Positions 1 to 10,970 of a stretch of DNA of 64,000 bases are shown one piece after another. Within the stretch, counting starts at the first letter, position 1, and each line of letters opens with the position of its first letter. The DNA is from Polytrichum commune. Lineage: Eukaryota > Streptophyta > Polytrichopsida > Polytrichales > Polytrichaceae. The translations under genes and the position numbers were made by a program. A model generated the notes under the pieces. That model saw nothing but the letters and a program-made list of their open reading frames with translations. It was not told where the DNA came from and did not search any database. The stretch lies in assembly GCA_950295325.1 (NCBI GenBank), contig OX485805.1, forward strand, positions 6,078,501 to 6,142,500. The letters run 5' to 3'.

Positions 1-988
1 CACAAATTATAACAAATTATCTTAAATATCTAAAATATATGAAAATATCTTAAACATATCTAAAATATGAAGATATTTACTAATGCTTCCAAAATTAAAA
101 CATGTTCAACTATATTTTATACATCTAAATTAAATTAAGTAAACCTATTTATGCCTAAAATAGATTCAAATATCTTAAACATCTTAAATATAACAATTTA
201 ATGATAATTTCATGTTATTTTAAATTATATATTGCAAAATGCTTCAAAATCTACCTATACAATGCATTAAATTATTATTAAATTGACAACATATTAAAAC
301 ACATATATTAACACCCTCTTATTTGAGTCTACACGTACGTCCGCGTTGCCAAAAAATTTAGTACAACAAAAGAATTTGATATATGGTGTGAACTTCTCTA
401 ACCGATCCGCTTAAAGTTTATTCCAAATCTATGGTTTAAAATCAATCTACAAATTCAATGGCTCAAATTCGTCCTTTATATTATAATTTATAATAAACTA
501 GAATTAGAACGTGATGACTTAACATTATTGATTTATAGATCCCGTCTTGCCTCAAAGAAGACAACTTAACCTAAACCTACCTACTTCGTAGACAAAAGTC
601 TTTTGGACTATCTTGTAGAAGATTTGTCTCATCTTCACGTTTTGTTTTATATGCAGCGGCCCGTATTGGTCGCCGCCGGATTTCTCTTTTGTTTTAGATT
701 ACATTTTTGTTCCAAGATTATTCCAAATCGTTCCCAATAGAGGTTCCGGAAGACTTTTTTAAAAAGTACAATTCATTTGTTGACTTGCACGGGTTATTTT
801 TTGTTGTTTAGTTGCTTTCTAGTTTTGTTTTGATCTTGACCTACTCTAGGTGAATATCTTTTTTTTGGCTTCTAGTGTTGGTTTTGTCTTTGAAACTTTA
901 TATTAAATGTTAACTAGTAAAAGTATCTACCCAAATCATTCAAAAATAGGCTAAGTAAAATTTTATATGTAGTGTTACATTAGCTCTC
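1..988. other. AT-rich intergenic DNA
   Basis: No gene is visible. The first 300 bases are strongly AT-rich with loosely repeated blocks built on the pattern aaatatcttaaa. A short minus-strand frame near 940-1134 has no recognisable content and runs through a hairpin, so it is not called. Confidence 0.6.
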
Positions 989-1030
989 AAAAGAGCATCA
1001 AACCGGCACGCGCCGATTTGATGCTCTTTT
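989..1030. repeat. Compact 19-bp-arm hairpin
   Basis: The arms at 989-1007 and 1012-1030 are inverted copies that differ at one position and are separated by a 4-base loop (acgc). The outer part of the arm, AAAAGAGCATC, resembles the GAGCATC-type ends seen in some plant Harbinger-like MITEs, so it may be the collapsed remnant of a foldback element. This is inference; no clear target duplication is seen. Confidence 0.6.
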
Positions 1031-4000
1031 AATGAGGTCAAATTGAGGCCGCTAAATAATGTTATGAAAAGGAGAGTTAGTATAGTAATCCTTATACTCT
1101 TTAAACACTTCCTTTCACACAAGACTAGGTACAAGCTGGGTTACTTGCTTGCGACCTTTACAATACTTAACAAAATGAATGTTATAGGATGCTACTAGAT
1201 ATGATAAGTGGAGATAATCCACAATAGGTCTTGATCCCTTCTCCCGCCTAGGAGCTTTCGATGGGCGAGGTGGCAATGACAACCCATTAGCATCCTCGGC
1301 CTCATCTCCATCTTCTTCCAAACGCACCACTATTGGAGCGATTGATGCCTACAAAAAGAAAGACAAAATGAACATCTTGCATAAACCTCAACCATAATCA
1401 AAGACTACACATAGAATTTGGAAGCAAACAAAGACTTGAAGGAAGAATTGAAATGAAGAATGAAGGAGCTGGGATTGTATCAATTAGGCCCTTCCCTAAA
1501 CCATACCCTACTGCTGTTCATTTTCTACTGCTGTATACAATTCCAACTCCTTTTACAGTGACTACAGCAGTACATGTTGAGCTCGCAATCCCAGAAACGG
1601 AGAAGCACATCCTCACGGCCGGAAGCAAACCTGCAGTCCGAAGATACTAGAGTCTGGGGAGATTTTTGGGCAAAATCGGCCGAGAACCTAGTGTTTCCAA
1701 GTCCAACCGATTACATGTTGACTTCTTCTGGTTCGTTTGCATTAATTTGAGGTGTATTCTATAAGTTCCTCTAAATTATGAGTAATTTTCCTATTGTTGA
1801 GTGGATGGAGAATCATGTCCAAAAGATGATAATGCTCGGCACAAATAAGAGTTGCAGAAGTTTCGACGTCACAAGATTTATCATACAGAGAGTGACGCCA
1901 GAAAAAAAGACCTTCAACTTGAACTCACAAGAAGTTTTAGCCACCAATGCAAATAAGAAGTACCAAGTGCAATCAGATCCTCCCAAATACGTCCCAAAAT
2001 ACCAAATAGGAGCTCCAAAACACCTAATTATGGCTCCGAAACAGGGACAATCTTCTTCATTTTTATTGAACAATAAAACACCACAAGAAAATAGATCGCC
2101 ACAACAAGAGCAAGAGAACACAAAAACACCAAACAGAAGCTCCGCAATACTTGCAAGAACTTCTTGTTCTTGATGACCAACAAGACACCACAAGAAAAAA
2201 AATCACCACTACAAGAGCTCCGAAATACCTAACAAGAGCTTCGAATCTTGTTCTTGTTCTAGTTGATTCTTAGTTCTTTACATGGTTGCTCTCTATAATT
2301 AGGGTCGGACAAAGTACTTCGGCGATTCAGAGTGTTCGGCGATTCAGAATGTGTTCGGCAATTCAGACACATTACTTCGCCGTCCCTCCTCTGCACATGA
2401 CCCACAACAAATGGGCTAGGTGGCGAGGAGCACAACTCCGACCCTTGCCGCATGTGGAAGCCGGGCTGCAACTGGACCCGGTCTAAAAATCCTGATGGGC
2501 CCGCTCTATTTGATGAACCCATGGTCAAACGCGTTTTGAAGGTCTCCCACACCTTGAAAGGAGTCTGGGTCCGCGTTTTTTTTAGATGTTGCTGACGGGT
2601 TGGCTTTTTGGATACCGACGGGTGATTCCCCTAACTCCCCCAACTCAGCAGGTGTTTAGGGAGGTTAGCGGATAACTCTATTGAACAAAAAAATTCTTAG
2701 AGTTTATTTTTTTCCCATTCGCACCAATTACATAATTTTGAGAACAAATAAGCAAGTTTGAATTTCTTATTAACCTTGCAATGACATAATTTGAAGTGCT
2801 ACATCCAACTAGCTATAATACTTCAAATATTTATAAAAAATTACACACATTCATATTGAAAACCCCAGTTGTAGATGTCCATTGAAAGTCAATGTAGAAG
2901 AAAATAAAATTTTCTTGAACTTTGATCACCGATGTGCTTGTAAAACATTTTACGCTACATTGCAAGTCCTATAGTATTAGGATAGGGAGCAATGGTCATA
3001 AAATCATTAAGCAATGTGTGTTCATTATGTAGGCTCTAAGAATATAACCATTAAACTAAGCTCCTAGCATCCCATGGTTATATTCTCATGGCCCATAGAA
3101 CGAACATATATTGCTTATGAGCATGTCAAATTTTGCATCAGGCTTGGCCTATTTTCTTCACCAATTATGTTTATGAAATTCAAGTCATGTCCTAATTGAT
3201 TTCCATATTTGCCGAGCATGTAGGAAAGAAGGTGACTTTGCATTCTAAACTATTATTTTCCTGCATTGAGATGTGCTCCAATTTGGACAAGGAAGTTGTC
3301 ATTTGGTGCACAATTTGTTCATTAGGCTTTAAAGAATCTAGCTTCATCTACTCTAGATGAATGAGGTAGGTAATGTTGATGCAAACCCAATGTCATCCAT
3401 CGACCAATATCTAGTCGCAACGGAAGTTAAGGGTTAACATAGTAGACCCCCTATGGTAAACACATTAAGGTAAGTGTGTCTAAAGTGGACACTTCCAACA
3501 TCTCAATATATGTAGGGGTTCGACAATCCAAGAAAACTTACAAGAACACATTAGCAAATCGAAATGAGGAACATGAGAGTTGAGTTTGCTATTTTTGGAA
3601 TGAAAGTATATATCTTATGAATTCTTGAAGGGGTGAGCATAGATTTTTCTTAAGTAACTTTCTTTTAGATATGCACATTTCAGACTTGAGTATGTACATA
3701 TAATGCTAGAAACCATTTAAGATCACAAACCACTTTAGGACAACATACCTTAGGAAAGAAATTTGGAGGAGCTCATACATCAACAAAAGTGCATTCAACC
3801 ATATGATAATTCTCAGTTGGACAAGAGGTGGGCAGAAGCTGCACCCAAAATACTATCTCTACTTCACAAAAGTCCTCCCAGAGGACAACATCTATCTTAC
3901 ACACCTCTACTTGCAAAACGAAGTTCTATCCATGTGAGTTTCTGTCCCTAGTAAGCGCAGACACTTGTGCACATTACCTTACACATACAGAAGATTGAAA

Positions 4001-4859
4001 TCTTCAAATTTTCCAAGTTTGTCCACGGCAGTCATTTAATGTGGCCTGTGTCTTCAATCCTTTAGGGTGTCTACTGTCAAAGTCATCTCTTTGAATTCCA
4101 ATTTTATCAGACAAACAATTGATTGGCGAACTGCACACTAGAGGGTTACAACCTTTCAGAGAAAATGGAATGGTTTTGTGGAAGTAGGGATGCAAGCACA
4201 GCTGTAATTGAATTTTAAGTTGTCCGAGCATTAAGTTAGAGAGATACAGAGCTGTTCACGGTCTTGTGAAGGGTGAGAATAACCCTCCACATTGTCTTCG
4301 ATGTGCTTAAATTTTCAACATTAGGGATCTTGTGATGTCAAATGAAGGATGTGAGCCACAAATTTCACGTGCTTTTTGTTCTTTGGAAATCCATGGTGAC
4401 AATAAGTGGTGACACACAGCAGGTGGTTGAGGTTCCACGCATCACAACTTAACATGCCAGGTTTGTAACCATCGCTGTAAGGCTGCCTTGATTAACAGAG
4501 TCGATATCGACTACCGCATTGCACAGTATACACCATGCACATAATCATAAAGGCCAGTTAAAATTACACAGGACGCCAACGTAGAGAACTTCGTAGTTTT
4601 CCGGGTTTTGACATTAATCGGGTGAGCGCTGCGCTTAACTTCTTCACATGATCAGGTGACACTCCCCTCTGTAGCAACTCTAATCTGTGATCTCTCCACT
4701 TGAGCATTTTCGTACGTTAGTATCTCGCCTAATATAGCACTACCACTGTAGGGCAGGTGTGCCACAAAATGTCAAAACCATCACATCACGACTAATACGA
4801 GCACATTAATACTTGATTCACTTTTGCTCTCCTGTCAATGTACTTATCCGGCTTTTATA
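1031..4859. other. Intergenic region, no supported gene
   Basis: Several short open frames occur but none resembles a known family or has supporting splice sites. A minus-strand frame at 1115-1330 is acidic at its start and then basic, and might be an exon fragment. At 2321-2372 a unit of the type ttcggcgattcaga is repeated three times. The part from about 4430 to 4560 is a weak relative of 10360-10440 (shared string cacaacttaacatgcca), so this end already belongs to the repeat family found around the monooxygenase genes. Confidence 0.5.
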
Positions 4860-5116
4860 CTAATCGGTGAGGGCCGCGCGAACGCGAGCCCCCGCTGCCA
4901 CAAATTATGACGTGTATGCCTCCCGTAGGAAGATACTACAGTCACCCGGCCCGGAGTGCAATGGGGCGGGCTCCTCTAGGCCATCCACCTTCTGGATCAT
5001 GGATACACCCCGCCCAGGTAAGTGAGTTCAGAGTCTTCTCGATCGCTACTTGAATGCCACTGCCATTCATAACAACTGCAATCCAAATGGGATAATGAGG
5101 CATGCCACCTGAAGGC
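4860..5116. repeat. Dispersed cassette, copy 1
   Basis: The first of three closely similar copies of a roughly 260-bp cassette (others at 7569-7829 and 8940-9198). All three share a short plus-strand frame containing NYDVYASRRKILQSPG and ending at a consensus 5' splice site (CGCCCAG/GTAAGT). A minus-strand frame containing GIQVAI and KTLNSLTWA is also kept open. The two frames cannot both be explained by protein constraint and I recognise neither. More diverged relatives lie just 3' of both monooxygenase genes (about 10500-10604 and 46955-47056). Homology between copy 1 and copy 3 continues into 5155-5400 and 9220-9440. Confidence 0.75.
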
Positions 5117-5821
5117 TAGCTGCGTTCCCTGATAAGTATTCGGCCGTGTTCTGCTGACATTTCCATCTCTTCTACCTCTCTTCAAAGGTCATCTGCAGGG
5201 TTATGTGGAGATTTGGTCCTCCAATTCTCAACAGTTTGGAAGTCTTTTGACGTCTTGTGCAAGTCATTAAGGCTCTTACTGTAATAAACAACGTTCTTCA
5301 CAATGCGCCCATTGAGACCCCACAACGTCATTTCCCCTTTATGAAACAGCTTAACAGTTATCCCGGACTTGAATTGCGGCAAGAAAGAGGATTGGGTCAA
5401 GAGGATCATGCCTGCTCTCCTTGTATGCTCAGTAGTGATGGCATATCCTTGGATGCTGATGTTCAACTCCTTCCAAGAGAATCATGTGGAAGCAGTGCTG
5501 TCACGATTGCTTTCTTGCTGGATTTCTTGATGGGAATTTCACAAAACTCTACACAATTCACTCTGCATCTCTTTTGACAAGTCGCCCAGATTGTTGGTGG
5601 CCCTTGCCCAGTATCTTCCACAAGATACTATTTTCTGGTGTCTCCTCTATCTGGCAGCTTTTGCAATTGACTTCAGATCTTCAAACAAGTCATATGGACA
5701 TTCCACAGCTTTACACATTTCCACATACAATCCTGCTACAAGTGTGTGTGGAGTTCATGAATGTGGATATGTAAGTAATTACTGCATAATACTCCTTTGG
5801 TAATTAGATGACTTCACATAA
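5117..5821. other. Cassette-associated sequence, possible pseudo-exons
   Basis: The stretch 5155-5400 is repeated downstream of cassette copy 3 (9220-9440), with small insertions and deletions that break the minus-strand frame. Short plus-strand frames at 5484-5803 have no recognisable content. I see no gene that can be supported. Confidence 0.45.
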
Positions 5822-6015
5822 GTGCAAACTCAATTTCATGAAGGTTCCAAGCTAGTTCATGAACCTTCCAACCAATGTGACCAGAGTGTTCTACCAATGT
5901 TACCAAAGTATTCTATCAATGTCATGAACCTTCTACACCGACTTGACATGTGGCTCATTGAGGACAAAGATGCCAACGAAGTTGTCCAACTCAAAAGGAT
6001 CAAAATTGATCTTTA

Positions 6016-6204
6016 ATGATTGAAGTTGGTCGTGAAGGAGTCATTGCCCATGATGTCACACTTGGTGCTTCCAATACAAACAAGTTCTTAGAATTCATCA
6101 AGGCCAAGGTCATTCCTAGCCTTCATAGACAAAAGTTCAGCCTCATGGACAATATCCCATTTCATAGATCTCGTGAAATACACCAAGCTTTGAAGACGTT
6201 GGAC
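6016..6204 (+). pseudogene. Tc1/mariner-like (DDE_3) transposase, 5' part, interrupted
   Basis: This frame reads as the catalytic core of an IS630/Tc1/mariner-type transposase. It contains a stretch ending in FLEFIKAKVIPSL followed by SLMDNIPFHRSREI, the usual second-aspartate block (D-N followed by x-x-F-H). The reading frame stops making sense at 6205, where a 496-bp element is inserted, and continues after the target duplication at 6709. The first catalytic aspartate region is not clear upstream: 5822-6015 is open but I do not recognise it. It is a broken relic, confidently a transposase but not assignable to a named family. Confidence 0.7.
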
Positions 6205-6700
6205 CCCAGGGAGTGCACTATTCAAGTACTGTATTTATACACGTGGGTGCACAAAAGGGGTATTATTTAAAACAAGCATGTACAAAATGTACGTACAAGA
6301 GACATATTGCTATTAAGCAAGAAGTAGATATACATGAGGCTATAGAAAAATATATGTAAAGTGCGCATTTACGCGTTTACGCGTTCAAGTCAGACCTGGA
6401 CCAAGAATCATGTGTTTTTTCATCCACTAAGTAACGACTTTATAACTAAAAATATATGATTTGATATTATACATATAATAGGGCCATATTTTTGCATTTC
6501 CAAACATTTGTACACATGTTATATACAATTTCTGTATTTTTTTTTGGACCCTTGTGTATGTATGGAAATGTATTTTGAAGCAATGAGATTTATAAGTATA
6601 TTGCTTGATTTTAGCAAAAATAAAATGTATACATGGGTATTTTAATAAGGGGCATGCACGCACGTGATGCTTGGTTTTAATGAATAGTGCACTCCCTGGG
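6205..6700. mobile_element. hAT-like non-autonomous element (MITE)
   Basis: The ends are perfect 20-bp terminal inverted repeats, CCCAGGGAGTGCACTATTCA. They are flanked by the 8-bp direct repeat CGTTGGAC at 6197-6204 and 6701-6708. An 8-bp target duplication and CAGGG-type ends are the signature of the hAT superfamily. The interior is AT-rich and has no transposase frame. It sits inside the Tc1/mariner-like transposase relic, so it is the younger of the two. Confidence 0.88.
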
Positions 6701-6708
6701 CGTTGGAC

Positions 6709-6810
6709 ACATCTACTTTTGTTTGCCATGGTATAGTCCATTTCTCAATGTTGTAGAATGGGTATTTGGACACATCAAAAACCATGTCCAACGGAATGAT
6801 CTACAAAATC
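6709..6810 (+). pseudogene. Tc1/mariner-like transposase, 3' part
   Basis: Once the inserted element and one target-site copy are removed mentally, coding similarity resumes here. After a frameshift it reads SPFLNVVEWVFGHIKNHV, which fits the third catalytic block (the E of NVVEW) of DDE_3 transposases. The stop in the other frame and the frameshift show the gene is dead. The extent downstream of about 6810 is unclear. Confidence 0.6.
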
Positions 6811-7568
6811 ATTGAACATTTAAGGTCACAATAATGATGATGTACAAACACTACAGACATGGTTCAAGGTTGGATAAGAGATGTCATTCAAAATTTTGGT
6901 AGAGCTACTCGAGGGGAGTGATTAGGAGAATCTTCTACATAATGTACCGTTCCTTGTGAAATATATTTATACAATTCATGAAGTTGATTTTGTGAAGTTG
7001 TGAATATGAGCACCGAATCCTGAAATTGTCCACAACATGTAGTGAAATTGGATGAAAGTTCAAGTTAAGTTGGTTATTTATATAGTGAACTTGGTTAATG
7101 ATTCCAATGAATTTCGTAGAACCTATTGCTAAATTGGGTGAATTCATCTTACCAACAAAGTAAATACTCAAAGAACAGACAAACATGGCAATTCACTCAC
7201 CTTAACACAAGTGAATGCAAACAATCTACAGAAACTTGCTATGAACACAGCGCTGCCCCCCTTAATAAATGCACATTAAAAAATATAAACCTGAATATAT
7301 ATAAGTTTAAAAAACATAAAAGAACCTTAGCAAGGGGTTGGGAATGTTTTGGAAGCATTTATCAAATTTCCTATGAAGCTTAACGTCGTCACATGATCAG
7401 GTGAGAATCCCCTCTGTTAGCAGCTCTAAGATGCGATCCACTTCCGCATGTTAGTGTCTCTTAGCTAGAATGCTGCCACTATGCCACAGCATGTGAAAAA
7501 GATCACTTTTTGGGAAATGAAAGAGCACAGTTTTGACTTTCATTCAAGGTTCTTTTCCGGTTCCTCTA
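6811..7568. other. AT-rich spacer
   Basis: No gene is recognised. From about 7385 to 7500 the sequence (cacatgatcaggtgag and following) repeats that at about 4640-4760, so the region upstream of the cassettes was copied together with them. Confidence 0.45.
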
Positions 7569-7829
7569 TTAATCGGATGAGGGCCGCGCGAACGCGAGCC
7601 CCCGCTGCCACAAATTATGACGTGTATGCCTCCCGTAGGAAGATACTACAGTCACCCGGCCCGAAGTGCAATGGGGCAGGCTCCTCTAGGCCATCCACCT
7701 CAAGGATCATGGATACACCTCGCCCAGGTAAGTGAGTTCAGAGTCTTCGCGATCGCTACTTGAATGCCAATGCCATTCATAAAAACTGCAATCGAAATGG
7801 GATAATGTAACTCGCCACCTGAAGGACAG
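7569..7829. repeat. Dispersed cassette, copy 2
   Basis: Second copy of the cassette described at 4860. The plus-strand frame reads RAARTRAPAATNYDVYASRR and onward to the same splice-donor-like CCAG/GTAAGT. It differs from copy 1 by scattered substitutions only. Confidence 0.75.
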
Positions 7830-8939
7830 GTATCTTCGGGGTTGCGGGTGGATTTAAAGGTTGTAATCTTCAAGAAGTTGACACTATTGACTATATGGGC
7901 CAAGTTGGATACTTTTTTGAAACTAGAACATGAGTCCTTCTGAGTCCTCCACAATATGTTATAAACTTCATATGTGAAACGACTTAAGAGGAATCCTGCA
8001 CGAAGGAGATGCAAATTAGCACAATCTTGGCACAAGCGCTCTATACTGGTACAAATAACTCCTACAGTGAGAATGTTAAGCAATGATATCACAACCTCTT
8101 TCCTGCTGGAAACCTTTGATGGAAGTATACAACCCACACAATCAACTCAGCTGCATGTCTTTCATAGAATGGCTAACGGTGGCCTTTCTACAGTACATCC
8201 ATAAGAGAACACGATCTGGTAATTTATTCCCTTCTTGTCCAATTAGCTGGGTTGATATCCATGCTTTGAGTGGAGGAATCAACTCTAAACAGAGCAAGTA
8301 CTGCACTAACGCCCACATTCTTGCACAGTTCAAAGAAGTAAAGATATGCTAGATGAAACACCTACAAGTCACAACTCTAGAAGTGCAAACGATTGCATAT
8401 CACGAATGCCTGCATGAAAACAAGAGGGGAAATAACTTACAATGCTTGAATTTCAAACATTTAGACATATCCTCCTCTGTGTGAGGATGACGGATGTGGG
8501 TGAGCTGGTTCATTCTTGCATAAGCACATCTTTGATCCTGTGTAGCATCTTCTGTTCTTTCTAGAGATCAGCAGGTCAAGGACATTAATGAGAATAGGAT
8601 AGGCACCAGGTGGCAGAAACAAGATTTGTGAAACTTTCCCCCAAACCAACGCTGCGCCACAGGTAAAACGAGAGCAGTGAGGAATCGGAACACTTTGAGG
8701 TGCCTATTACCTTGAAACAGTTTCCTAAAGATTGGGGTATGTCTCTTAAGCGTCCGAAACCTGCACACAGACTTATCCTTTGTCACTTCATAGTTAGTCA
8801 CTAGCTGTCTCGGTGTTGGTTGCTGCAATCTATGATGTTCTCGAGAAAGACGACCGCATACGTACAAATGCTTCGAAGTTTTGTGAGCTCGCTGAACAAC
8901 ATTTCTAATTCCCGTTCTACTACACCCTTCGATTTCGGT
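7830..8939. other. Spacer with unassigned minus-strand frames
   Basis: Minus-strand frames at 7700-8137, 8142-8333 and 8568-8867 are open for 60-145 codons but show no motif I recognise and are not joined by convincing splice signals. They may be remains of an exon-bearing gene that the cassettes belong to. I do not call a gene here. Confidence 0.35.
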
Positions 8940-9198
8940 AATTATCGGGTGAGAGCCGCGCGAACGCGAGCCTCCGCTACCACAAATTATGACGTGTATG
9001 CCTCCCGTAGGAAGATACTACAGTCACCCGGCCCGGAGTGCAATGGGGCGGGCTCCTCTAGGCCATCCACCTTCTGGATTATGGATACACCCCGCCCAGG
9101 TAAGTGAGTTCAGAGTCTTCGCGATCGCTACTTGAATGCCACTGCCATTCATAACAACTGCAATCCAAATGGGATAATGAGACACGCCACCTGAAAGA
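8940..9198. repeat. Dispersed cassette, copy 3
   Basis: Third cassette copy, with the same conserved plus frame (NYDVYASRRKILQSPGPEC) and the same CCAG/GTAAGT. It is followed by about 220 bases (9220-9440) that match the sequence after copy 1 but not that after copy 2. Copies 1 and 3 are therefore the longer pair. Confidence 0.75.
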
Positions 9199-9676
9199 CA
9201 GATATTCATCTGCGTTGTCTTGGCATTTCCATCTCTTCTACTCTATCTTCAAGGTCATCTGCAGGTTAAATGGAGATCGGTCCTCCAATTCTCGACAGTT
9301 TGGAAGTCTTTGAGGTCCTGTGCAAGTCATTAAGGCTCTTGCTGTCCTAAACCATCGCAACGTTCTTCACAATGCACCTATCAAGACCCCACAACGTCAT
9401 TTCCCCTTTATGAATCAGCTTAACTAGAAAGAGGATTAGGTCTAGAGGTGTAACAATGTCTTCACCCATTTTAGTTGCATTTGTACATCACTTGTGTTTC
9501 TATCCTTACGAGTAGTATATAAGTACACTAAATAGACCTAATTTTGTGGCCACAATACTTTTCTAGAGCCTGTGCTAATTCACATAATGAAATTAATGTG
9601 GGTCACATCAATTCCGACCCAAATTAATTGTGTAGTTGAAAATTAGTGTGGTTCGTATTAAATTATTTTTTCTAGA
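9199..9676. other. Left flank of the tandem duplication
   Basis: The beginning matches the sequence behind cassette copy 1. From about 9440 to 9676 the sequence is AT-rich with no gene. The homology shared by the two duplication units starts at about 9677 (aattatagtgggtg). Confidence 0.5.
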
Positions 9677-9776
9677 AATTATAGTGGGTGATTATTTTTG
9701 TCCTATGATTGATGTTTAATGTGTTGGTCGAAAGTCTTGATGAAGACTTAGGGGAAGAATTGGGGTCTTGGACCCA

Positions 9777-9785
9777 CGTTAAGTC
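9777..9785. other. Empty site matching the MULE insertion in unit 2
   Basis: The sequence here, cgttaagtc, occupies the position where unit 2 has the 12.6-kb MULE between two copies of cattaattc. Flanking sequence on both sides (cttggaccca and caccttcactagaaaatccc) is shared, so this is the uninserted form, 7 of 9 bases identical to the target duplication. Confidence 0.85.
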
Positions 9786-10853
9786 CACCTTCACTAGAAA
9801 ATCCCTGTGGCTCACACTAATTATTTCCATGCTAACTTTCCACGCACACTAATAGAACTAGTTATTGTAGTTTGAATCTCATCTGGAAACAGTTACTTCA
9901 CTTATGTGAAGTTAGCATTTCTTCATGGTATCAAAGATGGGGTATGCCAATGTAGAATCTTGCATACTGTAGTGAGGTTGAGAGCGAGACAAGAGATTGA
10001 GAGTTCATAGGTACCATGGTCAACGTGATAGCAAAGGAGAAAGTGTTAGAAGGACCCTCCAACTTGAGATCAAGTAAGGAGAGACACAAGTTCAAATTGC
10101 AGACAATTGCAACTTGCTGAGCCTGTCAAGTTTGAAGAAGTGAATGACATTCATGTCCTCTTCTGACACGCAACAGATGATAGTTAGGATCCATACATCA
10201 CTAATGGAAAATGTGTGGGATACTGTCTCATTTTTTCATGAGAACGTCTCTCCGCGAACATACCTGCTAAAACAGTAACGCCCAAATGTCTACATAATGT
10301 CACGTTTAGCGCCTCATAGCACTTCTCGGCTGATTTTGCATGGGTCCCCTCAGATTTCACAACTTAACATGCCAAGTTTGTTACCATAATCACTTTAACT
10401 GCAGCAATTCACAACACACACCTTGCACATATCAGAATAAGGCCGCTTGAATCATGACTTGCATGAAGAAAAATTCAAACTTGTCCAGCATAAAAAAATT
10501 CGCTGCCACATATGATGACGTGTATACCTCCCGTAGGAAGATTAGTCTAAAGTCATGTGGCTTGTGGGGCAATGGGGGAGGCTCCTCCAGGCCATCCACC
10601 TTTTGCAAACATCAATCTGATCATAATTTGTGATCTCGATATAAAGAGATTTGACTCCAACCAAGTTGGCGTGAATCACCAGATGTCTCAGTTCACCCTG
10701 GAGCATTATTCTAATTTCATGAGTGATTCCAACTGTTGTCTCTCGATACATAATAACTTTACTCAGCCTGTGGAGCTTCTCTTTCTACACCTAGTATAGC
10801 CCATCCATTTAAGAATCAAGATGCAATCGAATCAAGATTATGCATCTTGCACT

Positions 10854-10859
10854 TTTATT
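10854..10859 (-). terminator. Possible polyadenylation signal of monooxygenase gene A
   Basis: An AATAAA hexamer on the minus strand lies about 110 bases after the stop codon of gene A. The same hexamer is at the corresponding place in gene B (47307-47312). Weak evidence on its own; position and conservation support it. Confidence 0.4.
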
Positions 10860-10970
10860 CTTCAATCAACTATCACTATTCCAAGCTCTAAGTCCTCACT
10901 GAATAATCTTGACATGAAATTCCACACTCTTTAATGAGTTGGATACCACTTTGCTTTGGATCTTGTTTTG

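Noticed and set aside
1778-2193. 131-codon plus frame and 126-codon minus frame over the same sequence
   Set aside because: Overlapping opposite frames; the plus product is low-complexity with Gln/Asn/Pro repeats and no start context or splice support.
10542-10799. Paired frames 10542-10751 minus and 10557-10799 plus, conserved in unit 2
   Set aside because: They lie in the 3' flank of the monooxygenase gene. Conservation between units is explained by the recent duplication and is not evidence for coding.
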